Assembly (NCBI GenBank): GCA_965112735.1
Contig: OZ218957.1
Span: 3,534,001 to 3,598,000 of the forward strand
DNA length: 64,000 nt
DNA from: Phaeosaccion multiseriatum
Lineage: Eukaryota > Ochrophyta, other classes
Direction of reading: 5' to 3'
Both the position numbers and the translations under genes were made by a program. Under the pieces are notes generated by a model. The model worked only from the letters and a program-made list of their open reading frames with translations. It searched no databases and had not been told where the DNA came from. Shown piece by piece: positions 55,748-64,000 of this stretch. Position 1 is the first letter of the stretch; every line of letters starts with the position of its first letter.

Positions 55748-56344
55748 ATGGAGTTTTGGCCATCCAGGAGCATCTCAGCGGGCAGTCTCGTCTCCCTCGC
55801 CATGCAGCTCTATCCGGTGAGGCGTGCTCGCATGTCTGAGCCTGAGCACGAGGGAGGCGTCTTCTCGCCAGCAGCCAGTGACAGCGGCACTGATGACAGT
55901 GGCTTTGGTACCCCAGCGAAGGGTGAGGCGGAGGCGGAGGAGAAGACGCAGAGATCAGGGGGCAGTCCCGGCGAGCGGCGGCCATCGAGGAGGATCTCAG
56001 CGGGCAGTCTCGCCTCCCTCGCCATGCAGCTCTATCCGGTGAGGCGTGCTCGCATGTCTGAGCCTGAGCACGAGGGAGGCGTCTTCTCGCCAGCAGCCAG
56101 TGACAGCGGCACTGATGACAGTGGCTTTGGTACCCCAGCGAAGGATGAAACGCAGGCGGAGGAGAAGACGCAGAGATCAGGGGGCAGTCCCGGCGAGCGG
56201 CGGCCATCCAGGAGCAGCTCCTCGAACAGTCTCGTCTCCCGGGCTCTGGAGATGTATCCGTCGCGTCGTGCTCGCATGCCTCAGCCTGAGCACGAGGGAG
56301 GCGTCTTCTCACCAGCAGCCAGTGATAGGGGCAGCGAAGGGTGA
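55748..56344 (+). CDS. three-unit tandem repeat protein (198 aa), unknown function
   Basis: A repeat of about 222 bp (74 residues) occurs three times: ISAGSLVSLAMQLYPVRRAR followed by MSEPEHEGGVFSPAASDSGT, then DDSGFGTPAKGEAEAEEKTQ and RSGGSPGERRPS. Copy three is diverged (SSNSLVSRALEMYPSRRARM). A fourth, broken copy (GSLASWAMHL then a stop) lies at about 56397. The acidic Ser/Pro-rich text looks like a phosphorylatable linear-motif protein. The minus strand is also open across the repeat (337 codons), but its text (RRRLPRAQAQTCEHASP) is Arg/Cys-rich and less protein-like. The start ATG sits inside a 23-bp phrase that recurs at 57266. Splicing into other exons cannot be excluded. Confidence 0.5.
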   Translation: MEFWPSRSISAGSLVSLAMQLYPVRRARMSEPEHEGGVFSPAASDSGTDDSGFGTPAKGEAEAEEKTQRSGGSPGERRPSRRISAGSLASLAMQLYPVRRARMSEPEHEGGVFSPAASDSGTDDSGFGTPAKDETQAEEKTQRSGGSPGERRPSRSSSSNSLVSRALEMYPSRRARMPQPEHEGGVFSPAASDRGSEG

Positions 56345-57147
56345 GTTCGAGGCGGAAGGGGAGATGAGATGACACACCGGACACATCGGGCAGTCGGGCA
56401 GTCTCGCCTCATGGGCCATGCACTTGTAGCCCATGCGCCGCGCTCGCATACCCCAGGGGTTCGAGACGGGGCTCGGCGAGGCAAAGGGGGACCCGCACAC
56501 GTAAGGCTTGGGCGAGAGTAAAGGGAGGGCAGGGCAAGGCCAGCACCCTCCCTGCAGCATGGCCATGGCCAGGCCAAGACGAGGCTTACTTACGGAGCCT
56601 GCGCCGAGCCGTCACTTCCACGCCTTGTGCCCTCGCTGTAGTGGGGTGTGGCGGGGAAGGGAGGCGGAAGGGCGTTAGGAGGCTCGGCGACGGGTCTCGC
56701 TGCTTGTAGATATAGTGATAGAGCCAGTGATAGAGCCAGTGGTAGAGTGGGCCGCCCCTTGCCTTAAGGCCTTGGCCTTGGCCTGTGGAGTCGACTCGCT
56801 TGACACTGGGCGGCATAAGGCGCTGCTCAGCAGTGGGGCCTGCAGCAGAGGGGTCTCCAGCAGTGAGTGGGCTGGGGCTCGTGCTCTCAGGCGAGGTCGG
56901 TGACGACCGAGCAGTGCGCAGCGTCCTTTTTGGGACGACAGTTATTTACACGTTTATACAGTAAGGAGGGAGAGTATTAGCAGGTCCTTGGAGCTGCAGC
57001 TCTCTATTGTAAATTATAATGCGATAGAGATTGTTACTGAGAAAACTCGATGTTTTGGGCAGGGGAGGGGAGGGAGATGGAGGGTCTATGGGTGAGAGAA
57101 GCGAAAGGACGCCAAAGGATCAGGCCTTTGAGTAGAGAACACAACCC
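56345..57147. other. decayed repeat copy, then no gene recognised
   Basis: A fourth, frame-broken copy of the 74-residue unit spans about 56381-56500. GATAGAGCCAGT is repeated at 56716-56745. The stretch 56930-57050 is AT-rich with no coding signal. Confidence 0.35.
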
Positions 57148-59941
57148 TTAGAGATACCCGCTACTGACGCAGACTGACATCAAGCTACTGCACACACTGA
57201 CGTCAGTCACTGACACACACAGTCTCCAGTTTTCAGTTTTCAGTTTATGTGACCTTGTCAAATGTCGAAAAAACCACGATAAATGGAGTCGATATCGAAG
57301 CTTACACACACACTGACAAATCACACTTAAGACCAGGTCCTGACCGAGGTGTGTGATAGCTCTATGCTGCCTGATGGCTGTGGCAATGGCTGCCAGACCA
57401 ACATCGGTAAGCCCCCTTGCCCTCCGCGCAGAGAGAGAGGTCAGGTGCTTGCCACCGGAGCCCAGAAGCAGCTTGAAGCCCTGGGATGGCAGTGGATGGG
57501 TGGGGGGGGTTGGGTTGGCAGTGAATGGCGGTTGGGGAAGAGAAAAGAGTGAGGACAACGCACGCGGTAAAGTCAGAGAAAGGTCGGAGAAAGGTCGGAG
57601 AAAGACCGCTGCGAAGGCCGTCACCTCAACTCTCTCCCTCCCTCTCTCCCTCCCTCCCTCCCTGCCCACGAAACAAACAACCCCTACCCACCCACCTCGT
57701 CATCAATCAACGGACAGTCTGAAACGTCCAAGACCTTCAGCCCCTGGAGTGAAGCTGCATATATCGCCCTGCAGCCCTCTGTACCGATGAGCCCACAGCC
57801 CGCCAGGTGGAGCTCTGCCAAGGAATCCCCCCCCCCCCCCCCGGGGAAGCTTATCTTTATCCGGCGACGACAGCAGTCCTCTCTCCCCCTCCTCGCCCGC
57901 CTCCTGGAACCAGCCCCCACCCCGGGATCCGCCCGCCCCCCTGGACCCGCCTGCCCCCCGGGAACCGCCTGCCCCCCGGGACCCCCCTGCCCGGGAGGAG
58001 GGCCCGCCAGCAGCAGCAGCAGCAGCAGCAGCCCCTCCGCTGCCCCTCACATGGGCGGTGAAGGTGGTGAGAAGGATGCCTAGACAAGCGTCGGTCAGGT
58101 GCTTGCAGCGACTGAGCTTGAGTGACGTCACTCCCCTGCTTTTCGCTCCTCTCTATCCCTCTCCTCGCTGCGCTGGAGCAGCTGTCTCATCTTTTCCGCC
58201 TCCACTTGCTGCTCCTCTGCCGTGGCGTAGGTCAATCTCGAGGCTGCGACTGACACTGGCCGGGATGAAGAAGCTGCCCCTGAAACGGAGACTGGCCGCG
58301 ATGAGCTCGACATTGCTGTGTCCATGTCTTCCCCTCCCCCCCCCCCTCCTCGGGAAGCAGTCCATGCCTCGTGCCGCCCCTGGCCCTGCCCATATGACTG
58401 TTGCCCATAAGCCTCTAGCTGTCCCCCCCGGCCCTTGCCCATACACCTGCCCCACGTGCATCCCACAGTCCTTCATATTGAGCCCTGCAAGCACCGCGGC
58501 CAGCAGTTTCATATCCCCCTCTCGCACGGCCCAGCCACTCAAGTCCAACACACCCCCTCGGGGCACACTCATTCCGCAGTCTTCAAATAGGTAGAGGAAG
58601 GGCAGATATGGTGTCGGATTCTTTGCGGTTACATGACCACTGAAGGGAGGCCCGAGTGACCTGGGGGATGCTATGGGCGGCATGCAGCAGCGGTTGCTGA
58701 GAGGATGTGGGTGAATGATAGGGAGAGGGAGACGCGGGAGGGCCCATCCTCTCAGATGTTCCGACCCAGTGTTGCGCACCTCCTCCTCCTCCTGCGCTAT
58801 CCTCTCCTCTCCTCCGCCTGCGACTTGCCGTGCCAGGGCCAGTTCCAACCGTCGCAGCTCGTTGCCCCATCCTGTGCCGCCGCACAGGACTCGCCGCATC
58901 GCCTCCTTCACCAGCACCGACGAGACTCACGTCCGACGCGCTTGCTCTCCTCTTCGGGAGCCGACGAGAAGGGCCTTGATGATGATGAGGATGATGATGC
59001 TGCCGCTGCTGATGCTGCCCACCCCCCCCGTCCTCCGTCTCCGTCTGCAGCGTGTAGTTGTCCCCGCCCCCTCCTGCCATGAATACACTGTTCATAGTCA
59101 ACGTATCGCCCACCGCCCAGCCCCCAATATCGTCTCTCCTGTGCCCCGTGGTGGTGTCTCCTCCTCCCCCCATATGACACTCCGGCCCGTCCAGCCCTCT
59201 GAGCACGACCCTGGTGCTGTCCTGCGTGTGCCTGCGTTTGGCGGTCTTGGCGTATGGGGAGGGTGAGAGCACCGCTCTTCTGCCTCGCTTGTGACACTCC
59301 ATCTCAGCCGAGAGCAACCCTCTTCGTCCCTGTGCCTTCTCTGCTCCTGACGTGTACGCTCGTTTATTGCCCCTGCTGGGCATCCTTGTGTTCCTCCCAA
59401 GGGGTTGGAGGGCTCGACTACGTGTTGGGGACATCTCCCCTCCTTCATCGGCAGTCTCGTCGACCTCCATGTAGGCGAGACCATCATGGCCGAAGGCCCT
59501 TCCTTCTTGATACTCGTCATCTTCTCTCTCGAACCATCCGCCCGCCGCTTTTCTCTTTACGCCCGGTCCTGCCCCTCGCCTCTCCCCTGCGTCTTTGTCT
59601 CTCTCTCCTCTTGCCCCAACTCCTCCTCCTCCTCCTCCTCCTCCTCCTCCTCCTCCTCTTCCTCCTCCTCCTCCTCCTCCCCCGGCAGTGACCGCTCTCC
59701 GATACCCCTCCTGCTCGCCTCCAGCGACAGCGGCAGCGACCGTGAACGGCCTCCCGCCATTCACACCCAACCCCCCCGCGAAGGTGCGGCCAAGTGCCGC
59801 AGGCAAAGTGGTCTGCACAAGAAAGGCCGGCGAAGACGACGGCACGAAGCCGACCTGCTTCTTCTTCCTACCGCCCGCTGCTGGCAGCAGGACCGGAGGC
59901 CGCTGCTCCTGCAATGCCTCCTTTCTTTTTGTCTGTCTCAA
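57148..59941 (-). CDS. leucine-rich-repeat protein (AMN1/F-box-LRR style) with basic N-terminus
   Basis: The start is probably ATG 59941 (MRQTKRKEALQEQRPPVLLP). The first ~330 residues are Gly-rich and basic with RRGLLSAEMECHKRGRRAV, nuclear-signal-like. LRR exons follow: LDLSGWAVREGDMKLLAAVL (about 58555), DVTSLKLSRCKHLTDACLGI (about 58125, donor GTGAGG), LHLAGCGLIGTEGC ... LKVLDVSDCPLIDDE (57815-57702) and GFKLLLGSGGKHLTSLSARR followed by ARGLTDVGLAAIATAIRQ (57480-57355). The pattern L-x-x-L-x-L-x-x-C-x-x-(L/I)-T-D is the cysteine-containing LRR of AMN1/FBXL proteins, which usually select ubiquitination targets. No F-box was seen. The last acceptor is CCATCCACTGCCATCCCAG. Borders of the exons between 58.9 and 58.1 kb are unresolved, and the 3' end is uncertain. 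Confidence 0.55.
57266..57288. repeat. second copy of a 23-bp start-context phrase
   Basis: CGAAAAAACCACGATAAATG followed by GAG, identical to 55731-55753. Here the ATG opens only a 15-codon frame. Confidence 0.85.
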
Positions 59942-60084
59942 GGAAGCCCAAATCCCAAATCCAGGCTGCTATCGCCCCCCCTTGGGAGTCCACCCTTGAA
60001 ACCCCCCCTTTAAATCCTCCCTTTCCGCTCTAGATTCGAAACGCCTTAAGGTGGGGAGCTCTCAGGGAACTATTCGGATTCACC
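59942..60084. promoter_or_regulatory. 143-bp divergent intergenic region
   Basis: Separates the starts of the LRR gene (minus) and the modular gene (plus). No TATA box was recognised. Promoter role is inferred from position. Confidence 0.35.
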
Positions 60085-63000
60085 ATGACCCCTGAGGAGC
60101 TTCCGATAGTCCGTTGTTACAACTTAGCAAGTAGTGACGAAGTTCGGGAAGGGACTTGGAAGAAAATAGCCTCCTTTTTATTTAGTGTTTTCTTCGAGTA
60201 CCCCTGGAAGGTGGTGACGGGGTGGAGGAAAAGGAGGAGGAAAGAGGTTACGCGCGAAGAGCAGCATTTGGAGCCCCCAAAGAAGAAAGCAAGAGCTGGC
60301 GACCACAGCAGCAGCAGCAGCAGCGGCAGCTGTAGCAGTCGCAGCGGGGGCGGGGGGAGCGGCGAAGGGCCCGATGAAAATGTGGAGGAGGAGGGGGTGG
60401 AGTCGGCACGGCATGAGGATGTGGGCCACACCGAAGCGGGACAGCAGCGAAGCAGCAGCGGCAGCGGCAGTAGCAGCGGGGGGAGCGGCGAAGGGCCCGA
60501 TGAAAATGTGGAGGAGGAGGGGGTGGAGTTGCATGGGGATGTGGGCCCTGAGGAGCAACACGCCGAAGCGGGACAGCAGCGAAGCAGCAGCGGCAGCGGC
60601 AGCAGCAGCGGGGGCGGCGGGGGGACCGGCGAAGGGCCCGATGACAATGTGGAGCAGGAGGGGGTGGAGTTGGCACGGCATGAGGATGTGGGCCCTGGGG
60701 CGTCGAAGAAGAAGAAGAGGAGGAAGACGGGAAGCGGAAGAGGGGGGGGGAAGAAACGCAAGAGGAGGGGGGGGGGGGGCAGCGGCAGCAGCAGCGGCAG
60801 CAGCAGCGGCAGCTGTAGTCGCAGCGGAGGCGGGGGCAGCGGCGAAGGGCAGGACGAACAGCCTGAAGATGAAGACTCTCTGTATCTCCAGGTACGTGCG
60901 AATGAATGTAAGGACTACGAGTACATTTCCCCCCCTTTTTTGGGCTTGTTCTCCCTCCTCTTTCTTGCAGTTGCTGACTCGCTCCTATCCTCCTACCCCT
61001 CCTTGTTGTACCGTTCTGTCTCAGCTATGTCGCCAACCCAAGGAGCTGTTGGCAAAACTGGAGAGCATGCTTAAAGATGTCGAAGCAGGGCTTAAAGATG
61101 ATGTCGAAGCAGGAAACCGTAGGCCTACCCATCTGCCTCTGGGGCTGGCGAACATCATCAGACTTGCCATAGGGTGGGGTCGGATTAGGGAAAGGGGCTG
61201 GTGCACCGTACGGGTGCAAAGCATTGACCTCATGGACGATGTTGGTCGCTTTCATGCCTACGCGGAGGTGGCCATGCCCTTGTACGAGTGGTGGAAAAAC
61301 AATCCCGACTCCGCTGTCGACGACACAGACGACACGTTCTCCTGCTGTGAGGAGGAGTTGGACATCCCCGATGGGGTGCGGGAGGAGCTCGAGCGGGGCA
61401 GCCGAGGTGAGCAGTCTCATGCATTCCTGTACGGGGGGGATGCAGGGGACAAGGCGAGAGCCGCGCAGCTCAAGGATGCCGAAGGCAATGTCGTTCGAGA
61501 GCATGTTCCGGGGCCGCCCCCGAGTGGACCGGACCCCGACAAACAAGCTGCTCAACAGCGGCTGCGTGGCCAGTTAGAGGCGTTAGGGGAGAAGCAGCTC
61601 GAGGATTGGCGGAACATTTCTCCGGAATCCAGGGCGGAAGCGCGAGCGCTCCTTCGACAACATGCGGCCGTCACAGGGGCTATGAATGAGGGAGACCTTG
61701 GGATTGGCCTAGACACGCTGGTGGGCAGAGCTATGAAGGCGATGCAGGAATCGGGGAGGTACGAGCTGTTCTTCGCCCAGCATCGCGCTGGCTCAGGGGA
61801 AGTTATGGGGAGGGTGTTCAACGACCAAGGACTAGAGTGCATGGCCAGGAACAAGGGGTTGCTGCCAGCCGGGCCAGACGAACTCGGTCAGCTACTGAAG
61901 CCTGGGCCCTTCAACGTTGGGCTGTCGGACGGGCCAACAACTACGTCGTCTACATCACGCGCGGGGAGTGGTTTGCTCTACCGCCTCATCTGGACCGTCG
62001 ACCCCCAGAAGCTTCTTGACGCGCTCGAGACGGAGGAGCTCAAGAGGGAGGTCGAGTTGCACCTTAGTGCATGGGCAAAGCAAAGGTGAGGTAGAAATAG
62101 AATACGGGAGTAGGGGGCGTTATCATTTACCTCCCGTTACATGCTGGTCGTTTATTTCCATTCGCGCAAACCTCACCCCGCCGCTCTCCACTTCCTTCTC
62201 TTTTCGACCCCAGGGTGAATGAGTTGAGGTCAGCAGCAGCAGGGGCAGTGGAACAAGGGGAAGCAGAAATGCGCTTAGTGTACACTGGAATCTCAGGGGA
62301 CACCGACCACCGCAGATACCGCAAGGAAATGGAGGCGGACTGGTCCTCTGTGAGTACAAAGGATGGCACTCAGCCGCCCATGCTTCAGGTAGCAAGGCAG
62401 GCCGCTGGAGACGCACCCCACACGTACAACCACGTGACCGTCGAGGACATGCCCACCACCCTCGCAGCGGAGCAGCTCTGTGTGGCAGGCACAGAGTCAG
62501 CACGGCGTATTTTCACCCTCAACCTCGCCCCAGGAGGGCAAACGGGATGGTGGGGGGAGGATAAATGGATTCAGGTGCTCTGCTGCTTGGTCCGTAGGGG
62601 AACGCCCATATCGCAGTTGCCCTTGCCTTTTCAACACTGGTGTGAGACTGTGGGGGTCGCAGATATTCGTGTGCTGCACAGAATAGTCTCTTCGTCCGGC
62701 GGTAAAAACGGCGGTGAGTACATGTTTGTTTCGTGAGTGAGTGAGTGGGGGCAAAGCAAGTAGTGGTAGTGGGGGGAAACCGGGGCCGTGGCGTGGCGGC
62801 GAATCCAAGTTCAAAGTAGTTAGGTACGAGCAAGGTACCACGTCACATTTGTTATATTTGCTCACTGCCCCCCCTCGCTTCCCGTATGCCCTCGGTGTCT
62901 ACTTTTTATACTTCAGCCACCAAGTGCAGCGAGTGTGGTGGCAATGAGAATGAGCCACCCCTCAACGGGTGTAAGAAGGTACATGGTGTCTCCAGAGGTA

Positions 63001-64000
63001 AGGCTGTTTCGTGAGTGAGTGAGTGGGGGCAAAGCAAGTAGTGGTAGTGGGGGGAAACCGGGGCCGTGGCGTGGCGGCGAATCCAAGTTCAAAGTAGTTA
63101 GGTACGAGCAAGTTGTAGCGGTATATAAGGAGTCATTGGCTCGCTATAGACCATTCAGCGCGTGGGTAGTGGGGGGAAACCGGGGCCGTGGCGTGGCGGC
63201 GAATCCAAGTTCAAAGTAGTTAGGTACGAGCAAGGTACCACGTCACATTTGGTATATTTGCTCACTGCCCCCCCTCGCTTCCCGTATGCCCTCGGTGTCT
63301 ACTTTTTATACTTCAGCCACCAAGTGCAGCGAGTGTGGTGGCAATGAGAATGAGCCACCCCTCAACGGGTGTAAGAAGGTACATGGTGTCTCCAGAGGTA
63401 AGGCTGTTTCGTGAGTGAGTGAGTGGGGGCAAAGCAAGTAGTGGTAGTGGGGGGAAACCGGGGCCGTGGCGTGGCGGCGAATCCAAGTTCAAAGTAGTTA
63501 GGTACGAGCAAGTGCAATTGCTTTCCGCATGCCATCCGGAAACTACTTTTAGTTGTGAGGATTGGGGGGGCCAGAGTCTTACCCCCCCCCCCCCCATTGA
63601 ACATGCCCAACTCTTTGCTTGTCGTGCTCTGGCAGGCGCAAAGGTGTACGCACCGGGCGAGACCACGGCAGGCGGGATCGTGTCGAAGGGGACGAGGCAA
63701 GGCAAATCCAACGGCGGTAAAAACGGCGGTGAGTACATGTTTGTTTCGTGAGTGAGTGAGTGGGGGCAAAGCAAGTAGTGGTAGTGGGGGGAAACCGGGG
63801 CCGTGGCGTGGCGGCGAATCCAAGTTCAAAGTAGTTTGTTACGAGCAAGTGCAATTGCTTTCCGCATGCCCTCCGGAAACTACTTTTAGTTGTGAGGATT
63901 GGGGGGGCCAGAGTCTTACCCCCCCCCCCCCCATTGAACATGCCCAACTCTTTGCTTGTCGTGCTCTTACAGGCGCAAAGGTGTACGCACCGGGCGAGAC
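60085..64000 (+). CDS. lineage-specific protein with repeat-module exons (partial, runs off window)
   Basis: Exons 60085-60891, 61025-62085 and 62214-62713 join in frame (about 789 residues). The first codes for MTPEELPIVRCYNLASSDEV, a basic patch (KRRRKEV) and three copies of a Ser/Gly unit ending SGEGPDENVEEEGVE. The second (LCRQPKELLAKLESMLKDVE ... GWCTVRVQSIDLMDDVGRFH ... LLYRLIWTVDPQKLLDALET) looks globular and is unrecognised. The third (VNELRSAAAGAVEQGEAEMR ... ISQLPLPFQHWCETVGVADI) ends at phase 1 before SGGKNG|gtgagt. Small phase-1 modules then follow to the window edge: GSGGKPGPWRGGESKFKVVR, ATKCSECGGNENEPPLNGCK, and GAKVYAPGETTAGGIVSKGT. Basic GK/RGG text and a CxxC pair hint at nucleic-acid binding, but no family is assigned. 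Confidence 0.6.
62714..64000 (+). repeat. tandem array of exon/intron modules A, B, C
   Basis: Module A (start GTGAGTGAGTGAGTGGGGGC, exon 26 residues) occurs at about 62732, 63010, 63161 (5'-truncated), 63409 and 63748. Module B (GTACCACGTCACATTTG to the 27-residue Cys exon and GGTAAGGCTG) occurs at 62835-63009 and 63235-63408. Module C (TGCAATTGCTTTCCGCATGC to GCGCAAAGGTGTACG) occurs at 63513-63747 and from 63851 beyond the window. Order: A B A a B A C A C. Copies are nearly identical, so the duplications look recent. The array continues past 64000. Confidence 0.9.

Noticed and set aside
55371-56384. 337-codon minus-strand ORF over the 222-bp repeats
   Set aside because: Open only because the repeat has no stops in that frame; the text is Arg/Cys/His-rich and the plus-strand reading is more protein-like.
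62757-63850. SRA/YDG methyl-DNA-binding domain suggested by KFKVVRYEQ and YAPGE phrases
   Set aside because: The surrounding residues and order do not fit an SRA domain; the likeness is only a few residues.
62714-64000. CRISPR-like or satellite array
   Set aside because: Units are long, of three kinds, with splice-like borders and phase-1 exons, in a eukaryotic gene; it does not have short repeats with unique spacers.

Overview
This is eukaryotic nuclear DNA, GC-rich and dense in GT-AG introns, from a photosynthetic protist with a secondary red-type plastid. The main evidence is a PsbQ-like photosystem II protein (36272-37815). It carries a tripartite targeting leader: a signal peptide ending next to Phe, a transit segment, and a second hydrophobic thylakoid-transfer segment. 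A CRT-like transporter and a CCCH protein with YHP-type fingers recall alveolates. My best guess is a chromerid such as Vitrella, but that is inference; no rRNA or organelle marker is present. No tRNA, rRNA, CRISPR array or bacterial-type operon was seen.

Layout. 0.3-2 kb: weak minus-strand exon-like pieces. 3.4-5.5 kb: a sulfite oxidase relic broken by several frameshifts. 6.0-12.1 kb: a large minus-strand gene (about 1533 aa, all introns phase 0) with two degenerate OTU-like regions. 12.2-18.5 kb: gene-poor, with a near-perfect 94-bp inverted repeat, a decaying FNIP/LRR-type repeat array and a HECT-like fragment. 18.5-25.1 kb: a CCCH zinc-finger protein of about 1723 aa (minus). 26.7-32.4 kb: three compact housekeeping genes, namely a PET100-like COX assembly factor, MCTS1, and a BART-domain protein. 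32.7-35.9 kb: an intronless Gln/Glu coiled-coil protein. 36.3-37.8 kb: the PsbQ-like protein. 39.1-40.4 kb: a poly-Gly protein. 41.3-46.3 kb: the CRT-like transporter (11 exons, minus). 46.6-49.7 kb: a Ser/Thr kinase (6 exons, plus). 52.0-55.3 kb: an 8-exon protein of unknown function (minus). 55.7-56.3 kb: an ORF of three 74-residue repeats. 57.1-59.9 kb: an LRR protein (minus). 60.1 kb to the window end: a lineage-specific gene running into a tandem array of small exon modules.

Exon models for PET100, MCTS1, BART, PsbQ, poly-Gly, CRT, kinase, the 52-55 kb gene, the CCCH gene and the large 6-12 kb gene were built by hand from GT/AG sites. In each the summed exon length is a multiple of three and the frame stays open, which is independent support. 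Four adjacent gene pairs are head-to-head with 143-523 bp between start codons.

The most unusual signals are: (1) the modular exon array at 62.7-64 kb; (2) a recurrent CCATCCACTGCC-type element just upstream of many 3' splice sites in unrelated genes; (3) a second dispersed element, TGTATCACCAACTG, found in introns and, reversed, in exons where it encodes QQLVIQQ; and (4) the decayed sulfite oxidase.
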